From contig JAJNNY010000152.1 in the NCBI GenBank assembly GCA_022453515.1, positions 1 through 21,308 on the forward strand: a DNA stretch of 21,308 nucleotides, in the 5' to 3' direction. Under the pieces are notes generated by a model that saw nothing but the letters and a program-made list of their open reading frames with translations, searched no databases and was not told where the DNA came from. This document shows, in pieces, positions 9,439 to 18,446 of the stretch. Position 1 is the first letter of the stretch. Every line of letters starts with the position of its first letter. The position numbers and the translations under genes are program-made. This DNA is from Astrocystis sublimbata. Its lineage: Eukaryota; Ascomycota; Sordariomycetes; Xylariales; Xylariaceae.

Positions 9439-10705
9439 ATGAATGACAACGACTCCATTCTCTCTTGGATTCATAACTTGCCCCAGTATACAGCCCCTCC
9501 ACCCAAGGGGCGCGGGCGGCCCGCGAAACGAAAGCGAGATGCCGACCTCGATGCCGGCCTCGATGAGACACCTCGTCCCGGCGCGCGCAGTCCTTTTCCC
9601 GACCACAGCTCCCTACCTGGCGTCGACAGACTGAGCGTCGAGACCGACGTCGAAATTAATGCCCTCGAACCCCGTGCCTTGCCCGCCGCTGCACGCAAGC
9701 TAGTCACCACGATTGAGGAAATTGGCTACGGCCACGACATTCTCCCGCACGATTGGAAATCTACCATCGTCGAGGCTGTCAAGGCGCAAGACCCAGACAA
9801 TTGCCGTCTCTGGAGGCACTCTTTCCAGCCTCCCGATACGACCGATAGACTGCCGGGCCGCATCCCCACATATGACGAGGTGGTGATGATTCATAGAACA
9901 GCGACAGAATGTCAACAATATCGCCGCGATATGTCAAGTTGGAATTTGCGGGTCCATTGGTGGCTGCTTGAAATCATTTTCAAAGACGCTTATAGACGAC
10001 AATGCAACAACTTTAATGCTTTGAGCTGGTATGTATACCTCCCCACCTCACGCGCCCCTTTAATACACGGCTCGTGGAGGTCTTATACTCACCAACGTCG
10101 ATCCTAGTACCACCCCCCATTTACACCTCGTCTTTAAACCTGTCTTGAAATACATCAAGACAGGTTACCTGCAAATCTACGCATCGATCGTTCATGACGC
10201 AGACTTAAGCGTTCGCATCGCTAACCTCAGCCGGCTAACTTCCAAATCGACCGAGTACTACATCGACTTTTCCTCCATCGGCACACGTCCTCTCCTGCTC
10301 AACATCGAGACTAAGGAACCCGATGGGAGCTTGGAGGCGGCGCAGCTCCAGATTGGTGACCGGCTCGCTAACGAATGGGCAGTTCTAAAATCGACCATCA
10401 AACAAAGGCTCTGGAGGCGATGTGTAGAAAACGGATTAGAGGACCTTGACCCAAGAGCGATTGAAGCAGAAACACTTACGGTCCTGTCCACGCTTGAATT
10501 CATCCCCGGCGTTGTTGTGCAAGGCCATCGATGGTATCTGGTATTGTCTACCTATGAAAACGGGAAGACAAAGCTGTTGGCCGATCGTCAGTTTGGCACG
10601 ACGCAGACTGAATTGGGCATCTATTCCACGATTGCTGGTATAAGGGAGCTGATAGCGTGGGCCCGCGATGAATATTTTCCTTGGCATGTGAGCAATGTTT
10701 TGTAA
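9439..10705 (+). CDS. PD-(D/E)XK nuclease-like domain protein, two exons
   Basis: Model: join(9439..10028, 10108..10705), 395 aa. It resembles the fungal PD-(D/E)XK nuclease-like family (helical N-terminal half, nuclease fold in the C-terminal half), whose cellular role is not established. An AT-hook/NLS-like basic stretch, KGRGRPAKRKR, lies at residues 23-33. The splice junction restores NALSCTTPHLHLVF (about 192-206), equivalent to the family's NCTTA block. The core motif IETK (263-266) precedes AQLQIG (275-280), and PGVVVQGHRWYLV and FGTTQTELGIYSTIAGI follow. The 79-nt intron (10029-10107) has a GTATGT donor and CCTAG acceptor. The ATG at 9439 has a good context (CGCC before ATG). Where relatives, as I recall them, have an Asp in a VDF-like strand upstream of IETK, this protein seems to read YLQI (Q219), so activity is uncertain. 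The frame is intact. Confidence 0.8.
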
Positions 10706-11439
10706 TGATACCCCATATCGCATAGCATGATTTCCCTTGTAATATCGGACTGAACGCATGCGAGTAGTAGTGTACAGTTACTATTAGAGCAGATGTAATG
10801 AGTTGATTTGAATATTCGTTCCTCAACATGGGAAACGTACGGCAGAGGGAAGGTGATATGTGAAACTTGGTATTAGGACAGCAAGCCCTTCCAGCTGACA
10901 AGGAGCACTACTACCATTTAGCACTACTTCCATCTACACTACATCTAGCTTTCCATCATTGCGTTTGGGTCTTTGGCAATGATGGTAAGTAGACTGGTGT
11001 GGGTGATCGCAACGGCGAGGGTTTGACTGCTCGGGGTCTGGTGTCTTGGAAGTCCACAATGGATTCTACCTCGGGTGACTCGGGAGATATAGTAGGCCGT
11101 TATTTATACATACCCTTTCTTCCAGTTGTCCCCTACGTACCTAGTTCATATGATAAAAGATTTAACATTCGCTTGTATAAACATTTAATCATTAAATGAT
11201 AAACCATATTTCGAAGGGTAGATATGCTATCGGACATCCTTGCAAAAGATCACCAGCAGACTACGCGGGCTCCGCGGGCTGTGTTGCATAGCCCCCAAGT
11301 TCTTTAGCCCACTTGGCTGCCCCAAGCAGCTTGAATTATCACCAAGACCATATCATGGGTGTCTTGTTCATAGAAACCTCCAAAGTCCGATTTCCTGTAG
11401 ATTGCATGGTTTGTGACAGTGTCGTCCCAGTCTCCCTCC
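10706..11439. other. Intergenic region upstream of the Zn2Cys6 gene
   Basis: 734 bp between two plus-strand genes. It contains a TATA-like GTATAAAC (about 11174-11181) and an adjoining palindrome CATTTAAT-c-ATTAAATG (11182-11198), 240-270 bp before the regulator start. No conserved coding segment is seen. Confidence 0.45.
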
Positions 11440-12701
11440 ATGCCTCCCGCTCGGGTCTCCAACGCTTGTGAGCCATGTCGCAAAAAGCGGCGTAAGGTAA
11501 GTGTAATTGCGCAACCCATCGGAGCTATCTTATACTGAGGTCAAGATATAGTGTGACTTGGGACAGCCGGGAGTAAGTCGTGTCTGAATTTCAACCCACC
11601 TTCGCCGCTTGGCTATCTTTGAACCCCGACTCTAATGCTAAATGGGGGTAGTGCTCTCAATGCCGAAGAGCCAAGACACTATGCCCAGGATATCGGGACC
11701 CCTTCACATCGCGCATCCGCGACCAGTCACAGTCGACAGTACGCAAGTTTCAAACCCGGCAGCAGCATGAGTCTTCTCAGTCGGCTTCATCACAGCTGGC
11801 TCCGCCGGCACTGGAACAAGCGCTGACCTCATCAACTGGAATAGACCTGGATGTTTCCGGACAAGTGCAATGTCGAAGTTCTCTGCACTCTGAAAATGAA
11901 GATACAACTGTCCTGCTATGGACTTCCCACCTCTCAGATGACATCACGCAGACAGCCCTGGCGTACTTCATGCATACGTACGCCACCCAAAGCTTCTTTG
12001 CATATCTTCCCAACTTATACGGATGCATTCCCAGTGAAGATCGCAGCGATGTCGACTTCATCGTCTCCGTTCCCGCCCTGGTGCTCCTCTCTCAGCATCG
12101 TCGAGATGCGAGTCTTATGCGATTCGCCTACGCCCGACACGCCGCAGCTCTCGCGAAGACGCAGAATGCCCTGGCGTCTCCAAATCTCGTGATCCGCGAC
12201 TCGACCCTTCTGTCAGTGCTGCTTCTGGCTCTGTTCGAGGCTTTGGTCTTCCGCGGTCGCCAGACCCCGCAGAACTGGATGACTCATATGCAGGGCTCGA
12301 CAGCGCTCCTGAGCATCAGAGGGAAGGGCCAGTTCGACACTGCCCTCGGCCAGCGACTGTTCGTGCACTGTAGCGGGAACCTCGCATCGAGATACAGTGC
12401 GAAAGGCCTTCCTGTGCCGCCATTCCTGAAACCCTTGCAAGACTACGCCGCCAGTATAGGGGCTATAGATGATTTAGGGGTCAGAATGGGCATCATCTTG
12501 AACGAGTTCGCCGCACTAAGGGCTAACGCTGTCACCATTTCCGCCGCACAGCGTCTACGAGAACTACTAGATTTGAAGCGGAAGATCACAGCCTCGCTTG
12601 AAATCATGACTGTTGTGGCACCGTATGAAAAGCTAGACGACAGTGCCCACACCCCTCAGAAAGTTCGAAGCTATAAAGGTTGTTATAGCAAGTACTCATG
12701 A
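11440..12701 (+). CDS. Zn(II)2Cys6 transcription factor, 375-aa product ending at an internal stop
   Basis: Model: join(11440..11496, 11552..11572, 11652..12701). The N-terminus holds a canonical binuclear zinc cluster with C10, C13, C20, C27, C30 and C37 (C-x2-C-x6-C-x6-C-x2-C-x6-C), followed by CPGYRDPF. Such proteins bind CGG-type DNA sites in the nucleus. The spacing is only right if a 21-nt microexon (CDLGQPG) is included. A middle region typical of Fungal_trans_2 regulators follows: LAYFMHTYATQSFFAYLP, VSVPALVLLSQHR, RDSTLLSVLLLALFEALVFR and NWMTHMQGSTALLSIRGKGQ. The frame then meets TGA at 12699-12701, but similarity to the usual C-terminus continues beyond it (12702-13187). The product either is a shortened regulator that may keep DNA binding, or the gene is newly inactivated. 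Target genes are unknown; the neighbouring secreted-protein genes are only positional candidates. Confidence 0.75.
11552..11572 (+). other. 21-nt microexon in the zinc-cluster coding region
   Basis: Bounded by ...ATATAG (11551) and GTAAGT (11573), this 21-nt segment encodes CDLGQPG in phase 0. It supplies Cys20 and the loop before Cys27. The flanking introns are 55 nt (11497-11551, donor GTAAGT) and 79 nt (11573-11651, acceptor GGGTAG, branch-like CTAAT). Confidence 0.8.
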
Positions 12702-13187
12702 TATCTAATCGCAAGGCGGTGGAAAAACCTTCGCCTGATTCACTTGGTCATAAGCGAGTGCATTCTTGAGACTAACTTCCCCGTGGATGCCGTCGATGTC
12801 AGTCCAAGTGATCTACCACTAGTATACGAAGGTGCAGCGCAGTCTGCTGAAAACGCTATACATGACATTCTCTCCAGTGTCCCATATCACATCGAGTTTT
12901 CCAATGATCCTTGCAATACGGCCAGGGCTCTGATCTTGCCACTTTCGGCTATCTTGTCATCGGAGCTCACGCCGCTATCTCCACGACTCTTTGCCCGAGA
13001 ACGTCTGAGTTTTATCGGCACCGAATACGGGTTAGTACAAGCTCAAGAATCTGCTGCAATGACAGAAACGCCTTCGACGATGGAGGACTGGTGAGTAATC
13101 TTCTCTGGCCATTCACACTGTTGCCTTGGAGCGAACACTGATCAAGCGGTTATCTCCACTAGGATGTTGGTTTCGCATTGGTCGTGA
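12702..13187 (+). pseudogene. C-terminal remainder of the Zn2Cys6 gene after the in-frame TGA
   Basis: The same frame stays open from 12702 to 13090 and continues after a 72-nt GT-AG intron (13091-13162, donor GTGAGT, acceptor CACTAG) to TGA at 13185-13187. It encodes YLIARRWKNLRLIHLVISE, LSSVPYHI and ARERLSFIGTEYGLVQAQE, blocks that resemble the usual ends of Fungal_trans_2 regulators. The junction gives EDWMLVSHWS. With TGA read as sense, the total would be 513 codons in perfect phase. No intron I could find removes the TGA while keeping the frame. Confidence 0.65.
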
Positions 13188-13443
13188 AACCACTATTACA
13201 GGAGGCATTGGCAAGCACATCTCGCAATAACGCTCGCTCAGGGGGAGATCAGATGGTAGCCTTGTCCCTATTCTCTCGATAGATAAACACTAGAAGTGAA
13301 AACACATAATATCCTCCCCCTGTCACCCAAAAAAGTCTTGTCGGTACATATGAAGTAACGAAAGCCACCCAAGATCAGTTCACCCCAACGACCTCCTCGT
13401 CCCGTCATCCATCTCGGCAGCAATACTTTGATCTCACTCCTCA
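13188..13443. other. Convergent intergenic spacer
   Basis: 256 bp between the 3' ends of the regulator gene (plus) and the Rds1-like gene (minus). No gene or distinct repeat is seen. Confidence 0.5.
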
Positions 13444-14541
13444 TCAGACGGACACCACCGTCCCCAGCGCAGCAGGCTGCTGCAAGAAGAGGACTGGCAA
13501 GGTAACAACGCTGTCCAACGTAGGTGCTCCCTCCTCGGTTGCAATCACCATGACGATCAGTCCCTTGGCATCGAACTCAGCCGGAATCGTGACATTAATA
13601 GGCTGTGCCGGCCACGCCGTCGTATCCAGGGGCAGGCTGACAACATTGAGCCCATGGAAGAAGACAGTGAAATAATCTGATCCGGACTCGAAGCGTGGCA
13701 GGTTATCCACATCCGTGAAGTTCAACTGCACGGTCGAACCCGGTGCGACAGACAAGGTGTTTGCCGCAATGCCTACGGGCGGGAGGTGTTGTGAAGGGTT
13801 GGGGAACGGCGGATTGGCGGATGGGCAGCTGCCCGGCACAACGAACCGGTTGGTAAGATCGAGGATCTCGTTGGGGTAGGGAAACACCGTATCGCTCGGT
13901 CCGCCGAAAGGGTCTTCGTCCCAGACGTCCAGAAGAGTCCACACCTCGTGGCGCGTCTCAACCTGGCTCACAGCCGTCAAGGCACCCCTAGTGGTATCGA
14001 GGCGGGCCGTCTGCACCAGTCCCGTGAGGAAAAGCATGCTAGAAACCTCGATAAAAGTAGCGACAGCGAGGAACGTCTCAGCGTCGCCACCTACAGGCGC
14101 AGCGAAGTCGTACCGGCAGGGCCCGGGCTTGATAGAGGCCGGCGAGATCTGGTTTTGGAAAATGCGCAGGTGCCCGGCCTCGTTGTCGCGGATCTCGTTG
14201 ATGCGGGTGTACGTCGTGTCCGGCAGGCCAAGGTCGGTGAAACTTGCGCTGTTGAACGTCTCAACGCCGTATTGGTAGAACGAGTACACAATCCACTCAG
14301 CCGCGAGCAGGTTCTGCCAGAGCACGTCGTCGGGCGCCGGAGATCCGGTCGAGGTCGCTGCGACGGGCTGGGTTATGTTGGCTGGGAACGGAGGCGCGGT
14401 GCCTATGTAGTCGTCATGTAGATACGACTTTCCTGGGACGGGACCAAAATTTGGATCTGCGAGAGGATTCCCCTGAGTAGCCGGAGCTGTCTTGGCGACT
14501 TTGGCGGAAAGGAGTGCAGCGGCTGCAACTAGTATGAGCAT
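13444..14541 (-). CDS. Rds1-like secreted ferritin-like domain protein
   Basis: A single exon of 365 aa. An N-terminal signal peptide (MLILVAAAALLSAKVAKT...) is followed by a ferritin-like domain at about residues 70-210. Helix motifs are DDVLWQNLLAAEWIVYSFYQ, INEIRDNEAGHLRIFQNQI, FLAVATFIEVSSMLFLTGL and QVETRHEVWTLLDVW. Candidate metal ligands in the ferritin pattern are E82, E121 with H124, E165, and E195 with H198. This matches fungal stress-response Rds1-type proteins, which respond to nutrient and cAMP signals in fission yeast; the biochemical activity is not established. A beta-rich tail (about 250-365) resembles an extracellular domain. A TATA-like box lies about 165 bp upstream. It is the 3'-most of three minus-strand secreted-protein genes in a row. 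Confidence 0.85.
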   Translation of the reverse strand: MLILVAAAALLSAKVAKTAPATQGNPLADPNFGPVPGKSYLHDDYIGTAPPFPANITQPVAATSTGSPAPDDVLWQNLLAAEWIVYSFYQYGVETFNSASFTDLGLPDTTYTRINEIRDNEAGHLRIFQNQISPASIKPGPCRYDFAAPVGGDAETFLAVATFIEVSSMLFLTGLVQTARLDTTRGALTAVSQVETRHEVWTLLDVWDEDPFGGPSDTVFPYPNEILDLTNRFVVPGSCPSANPPFPNPSQHLPPVGIAANTLSVAPGSTVQLNFTDVDNLPRFESGSDYFTVFFHGLNVVSLPLDTTAWPAQPINVTIPAEFDAKGLIVMVIATEEGAPTLDSVVTLPVLFLQQPAALGTVVSV

Positions 14542-14702
14542 CTTCGTTGCTGGTAGTGTTGAGCGGTTGGAGGCTGAAAGCTTAATAGTTTCTAATATGT
14601 CTTATGTGGGAAAATAGTAAAAGATTGCCTTAAAATACTGGGAGTATAGTTTGTAGGGAGTAAATGTGACAATAACGGTAAATAAATGCTCCTCTCACAC
14701 AT

Positions 14703-14709
14703 ATTTATA
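14703..14709 (-). promoter_or_regulatory. TATA box of the Rds1-like gene
   Basis: The minus strand reads GATATAAATATG, with TATAAAT at 14709-14703, about 165 bp upstream of the ATG at 14541. Confidence 0.45.
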
Positions 14710-15510
14710 TCATCCTCGAGCAGGAGGCAGCCAAATATTCCAGCGCAAGGCAATCGAATGACCAAGTTGACGCATTATCGGGATTCCTCATTTCGATCAA
14801 CTTGCCGTTTTGGTAACTGTCAGCTCTCGCATAAGTCTTTGATACTGATGCCGCGCAACCTTCGACTTCGACCATCTTACTACTTTGGTAAGAGTTCTTA
14901 CACAGTCCAGTTCATCTAGCATGATTCCCAATCTAGGTGAGCTACAAGCAACGTGACATTGAACCCTGCAAGCATCCACAGAACCTCGATGTTAAGGCCA
15001 ATTGCGGCGACTAAATCTCCACAATCTTGCGTCATCGACAGAATTACCGGTTTGGGTTAGAACTCGTGGCCCGTCCTGCAGCGTAGCAGTGCAGGGGTGG
15101 TGGGATTGAGATATTCTACTCTGGTCTCGGGATCACGGTTGCTCAAGACGACGTTGATGACAACCCCCATGTTATCGCAATCGCTCTCGCTTCCGGTGGG
15201 GTGCACGTGTAGTGGCAATTCGGCATCATCTACCCAGTGACCAGTTCCATCACATGATCAATTGACTGCGCAGGACGAAAAAAGGATTGTCACTGGAGGT
15301 CCAGTCAAGGATGAAGGGTTTATCGGCCAGAAGCCAGGGGGGCAGGCTCTCCTTCAGCCCTAGATCTGGGGTTCCCCTCTATCGTGCCTGAGCCCTTGAC
15401 GCTAGCAAGGGTTTGCAAGTCAACATGCCCCAGGGTCTTGGCAACTATAAGTCCTGTCTTTACGTATGCCATGAGAAAGACATGAAGGGACGTGGCATGA
15501 CATGTATTTC

Positions 15511-15534
15511 ATCGGGACTCTGATTGGTCCCGAT
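15511..15534. other. Perfect 8-bp hairpin followed by a T run
   Basis: ATCGGGAC (15511-15518) and GTCCCGAT (15527-15534) pair exactly around an 8-nt loop and are followed by TTTT. It resembles a bacterial terminator but lies in fungal DNA between two minus-strand genes, so that reading does not apply. It may be a regulator site or chance. Confidence 0.45.
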
Positions 15535-15845
15535 TTTTCGTTGAATAACTCGGGGAGGCAAGAGGCACTCGCGTGGCATAAGCGAGTATATGTCCATGTC
15601 GGCTATAGTACCTTGTGGTATTATGTGATTCAAAGATGATGAACAGCTGAGCGGGTTTTAACTTTTCGACAGAATATTGCTGAAAATAGCGATAAGCTAC
15701 ATGAACGAAAGTTTAGAGGTGTGTGGATTTATCTGGGAAGTGAAAATGCCATCCTCAGTATTAAATAGTGTGTTTCATAATCTAAATAAAAACCAAAGCC
15801 CTGGCGTTACAGAGCGAGATGTATACATCCAAGTCGTGGTCAATC

Positions 15846-16901
15846 CTAGGTGCTGTAAAGCTTGCCGATTGATGTCAAAGCATGTGCTGGTGTGAGCAAA
15901 TACGGCACTCCACGATCATTGTCCATGAAGTATGCATATCTCTCCACGTAAGGTTGTGCGTCAAGCCACGGCAGGACTTCTCCCAGCCACGCAAGCACCT
16001 TTTCCTCAGTTCCGCTCGTAGTGCCAAACTCGGTGACCCAGATCGGACGACCGAACATCTTCCAAGCACTGCTCACGTATGTCTTGAACGCGCCAGGTTC
16101 CAACACACTTCCGTAAAAGTGCAGCGGGATAAAGTCAACAGTGCAGGTGCTGCAAGCCGCCATGAACTGCCGGAGCCAATCCAACCCAACACCAGGGCCC
16201 TCGCCATTGGTCACGGCGGGGGCGCCGAGGGACAGGCCGGGGTAAGTCGAGGGAAGGGGGTTGATGTAGGTCCGGTACGCAGACACGGCGGAGGACACGT
16301 TCATGCAGCTGTTGCCGCAGGACCAGCAGCACCCATCAGGCTCGTTGAAGGACAGGACTGCATCTGCGTCGTAAACTGACACAGAACGAGCGACATTGGC
16401 CTTCCAGATGGATGTCAGGTCGTCGGCGGCGGACCAAAGCGTGGGGACGAAGGTCAGAGACGGCGAGAAGGAGTCAGGGGGCCATGAGGCGGTAGAGGGA
16501 AAGTACGGGTGCGATGCCCAGTTGTAGGCCCAGGTGATGGGTCTCGAGCCCTCGAAAGGGAGTGTGAGTGAGGGGTCATTGAATGATAAACCTCTTTTGA
16601 TTTGGGGGATCGGATTTGGGGTTGCAGACGGAGTGGTTGAAGTTGTCCTCGAAGTGGTCTTCGTAGTAGTTGTAGTTTTCCTACTTGAAGTCGACTTTGC
16701 TGTAGTAGAGACTTTGATGGAAGTCGTCTTAGTGGTAGTTGTTGTTCTCTTGGTAGTCGTTGTTCTCTTGGTTGTTGTGGGCTTTGCAGTGGTTGTGACT
16801 TTCTTTGTCGTGACACTGGTTGTCCTGTGCGTCGTTGTTGTTGCTCCGGCGACTGCTGAAACCAGCAAACTTGCTGCTGCTGCAAAATCAAGAACACGCA
16901 T
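15846..16901 (-). CDS. Secreted GH128-type beta-1,3-glucanase with Thr/Lys-rich linker
   Basis: A single exon of 351 aa. The signal peptide is residues 1-19 (MRVLDFAAAASLLVSAVAG). Residues 21-90 are almost all Thr, Lys, Ser and Arg, a likely O-mannosylated stalk. The catalytic domain (about 101-349) matches the Glyco_hydro_cc/GH128 fold: SFNEPD with E187 as probable acid/base, PLHFY (H261) and WVTEFG with E291 as probable nucleophile. Further landmarks are ITWAYNW, FVPTLW, LGAPA and RYAYF near the end. Six Cys (191, 192, 195, 199, 250, 253) may form disulfides. The family cleaves beta-1,3-glucan, and such fungal proteins usually act on the cell wall. A TATATA box lies about 128 bp upstream. 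No disruption is seen. Confidence 0.9.
   Translation of the reverse strand: MRVLDFAAAASLLVSAVAGATTTTHRTTSVTTKKVTTTAKPTTTKRTTTTKRTTTTTKTTSIKVSTTAKSTSSRKTTTTTKTTSRTTSTTPSATPNPIPQIKRGLSFNDPSLTLPFEGSRPITWAYNWASHPYFPSTASWPPDSFSPSLTFVPTLWSAADDLTSIWKANVARSVSVYDADAVLSFNEPDGCCWSCGNSCMNVSSAVSAYRTYINPLPSTYPGLSLGAPAVTNGEGPGVGLDWLRQFMAACSTCTVDFIPLHFYGSVLEPGAFKTYVSSAWKMFGRPIWVTEFGTTSGTEEKVLAWLGEVLPWLDAQPYVERYAYFMDNDRGVPYLLTPAHALTSIGKLYST
16632..16841 (-). repeat. Low-complexity Thr/Lys/Arg-coding repeat in the GH128 gene
   Basis: About 70 codons consist mainly of ACC/ACT/ACA/ACG with Lys, Arg and Ser codons, giving runs such as KRTTTTKRTTTTTKTT. The stretch can change length by slippage and encodes the stalk between signal peptide and catalytic domain. 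Confidence 0.8.
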
Positions 16902-17396
16902 TTGTAAGATGGTTTACGGGACTTGTACGCGAATCCTTACATATGCAGTTTCTTAAGTCGAAGCAGTCTTGTTCGTCTTGGTAATTTTAAGGTTCTATCG
17001 TTATTGTTGGGTTGCTTCCATTACTTGCTATATAGACGATGTTGATGGCAGACGCCACTATGCAAGGTACGACTAGATGTGTCGAGGCGTGGCCCAAATC
17101 TTTTCAGCTACAGTAGGTTCGATGGCCAGATCAAGATTGACAGATGATTAGCGCAGCACTAATACAAAATCCAGGCCTCTAGGCATCTTAGTTTCGCGAA
17201 CTATTGAAGACCACTGCCATTACAATCCGGCTAGCCGTTCTAGACTCCGCTAACACCGACCCTGGCATGTCTGGCTCGCCTGGCCCGGCTGAAAATGGAA
17301 ATGATTTCAACGCACTAATACTCGGTGGAAAGAAATTCAACTTGTGTGATGATCCGAAGCGAACTAGTATCACACCTTGAAAGGGGATCGTCTTGT
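16902..17396. other. Intergenic region upstream of the GH128 gene
   Basis: 495 bp between the GH128 start and the stop of the next minus-strand gene. Apart from the TATA box, no gene or repeat is recognised. A 61-codon open frame here has no features. Confidence 0.5.
17029..17034 (-). promoter_or_regulatory. TATA box of the GH128 gene
   Basis: TATATA on the minus strand (context TCTATATAGC), about 128 bp upstream of the ATG at 16901. Confidence 0.4.
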
Positions 17397-18446
17397 CTAC
17401 TTAGTATCATTCTCCTGCTCGCAGATGATAGCTAAGGCTTCGCCTACTTCGATCTCCTCTACAGCAAACATTGGCAGGACAAATGCTAGGTCGTCCGCCG
17501 CAGCTTCCAGAAGGTCGCAAAGGAAATCGCCACCCGGCGGGACTTCGAAGGAGAAGCTTGTGTCAATGTAGGATTCATCCATTGGTTGAGGTGGAATATA
17601 CTGCGGACCCGCGAAATCTGTAGTTCGTTAGTTGTTACTGTGACATCCTCTTGTCCATGAAGCTGCAACGGATTACGCAAGAAAGGGGGCTTTATTTTGA
17701 GACTTACTAAGCGCGTTACAGAGCGTAATCTGCTCTGGCGTTTCGTGAGGCGCATCCCGCCGCAGGAAACTCGGCAGCCACCAAGGACCGGCATCGCGCC
17801 GTGCGCGGAAGCCAAGGACAGAATGCGTGGCGGTATAACAGTTATCCTGGGTCGCAGACACCTTGACTGCGTTGGCAATGGTCTGGATCATTGCCTCACG
17901 AATCTGAGACAGCTCGTAGCTGCTGCTCTCGACACTGACGACGAGCTCGCCCTCTGTCTCAAGGACTTCGGACGAATCGATAAATGCAACGCCACCGATA
18001 GTTGCTTTGGCTGTTGAACAGCTCGTGAAGCCATTGCCCGTTGGTGTTGGACAGATGCTCTCTAGAGCGCTCGAGACGCTGGTGTAAAGTTCGTCTGCAG
18101 TTAGTGTTCCAACGTGCACGTAAGAGGATCCGACCTGGAGAGTCACGGTGGCTGTCTCAGATGTACATCCTGGAAGGCTGGTGAATGTGCAGCTTGCGCC
18201 CCAGGGGGAGTCTTGCGAGCAAAGAGAGCACCCGCTCATAAAAGCAGGACCCCAGCCGGTCGAAATTGTGATGTCTCTCTGATCTAAAGTCGGGGTTGGC
18301 TGAGGCATCTCTACACCTGGCTGTTGTGTCGTCCTGTCTGTGGAGGGAGACGTTGGCGTTGCTGTTTGAAGCGGAAAGATGTCGACACTATTTGCCAGGC
18401 TCGAACGAAGGAGCAAAGAAATCATAGAGATGGTTAACTTATGCAT
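17397..18446 (-). CDS. Unrecognised secreted Cys-containing protein with two Arg-Arg sites, two exons
   Basis: Model: complement(17397..17617, 17708..18446), 319 aa. I do not recognise the family. A hydrophobic N-terminus (MHKLTISMISLLLRSSLANS) looks like a signal peptide. A Pro/Thr/Ser-rich stretch (about 26-55) follows, then a domain with Cys at 73, 76, 86, 94, 132, 143, 203 and 243. Dibasic sites RR (216-217) and RRD (229-231) enclose a short segment containing PWWLPSF. The acidic tail (about 259-319: LLEAAADDLAFVLPMF, EEIEVGEALAI) has few Cys. The 90-nt intron (17618-17707) has donor GTAAGT and acceptor CTACAG, with CTAAC branch. The ATG at 18446 was chosen because it starts the signal peptide; 18473 is the alternative and 18503 is GTG. 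Context suggests a surface or extracellular role alongside the GH128 and Rds1-like genes. Confidence 0.7.

Larger units (their letters stand above)
14542..15845. promoter_or_regulatory. 1.3-kb upstream region of the Rds1-like gene
   Basis: This is the space between the Rds1-like start and the stop of the GH128 gene. It contains STRE-like pentamers (AGGGG at 15093-15097 and 15336-15340; CCCCT at 15374-15378), which bind stress regulators in yeasts. It also has a perfect 8-bp hairpin at 15511-15534. The STRE role is inferred, since pentamers occur often by chance. No coding segment is recognised. Confidence 0.4.

Noticed and set aside
11304..11519. Minus-strand open frame of 71 codons with an ATG
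   Set aside because: It is antisense to exon 1 and promoter of the zinc-cluster gene, whose coding signal is far stronger.
11497..11544. Reading through the GTAAGT after exon 1 of the regulator, with a single-base frameshift to give KVKC
   Set aside because: The frame soon stops and Cys spacing would be wrong. Splicing to the microexon gives a perfect zinc cluster without any assumed error.
12660..12717. An intron hiding the in-frame TGA
   Set aside because: Candidate GT-AG pairs are 28, 37 or 53 nt long, none a multiple of three, and all shift the downstream frame that carries family similarity.
13948..14421. Plus-strand open frame of 157 codons
   Set aside because: It is a shadow of the Rds1-like coding sequence on the other strand.
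15511..15540. Rho-independent terminator
   Set aside because: The hairpin plus T run fits a bacterial pattern, but all surrounding evidence is fungal nuclear DNA.
16534..16956. Plus-strand frame rich in Val that looks like a membrane protein
   Set aside because: It is the antisense reading of the Thr-rich repeat in the GH128 gene. Thr codons give Val, Gly, Ser and Cys on the opposite strand.
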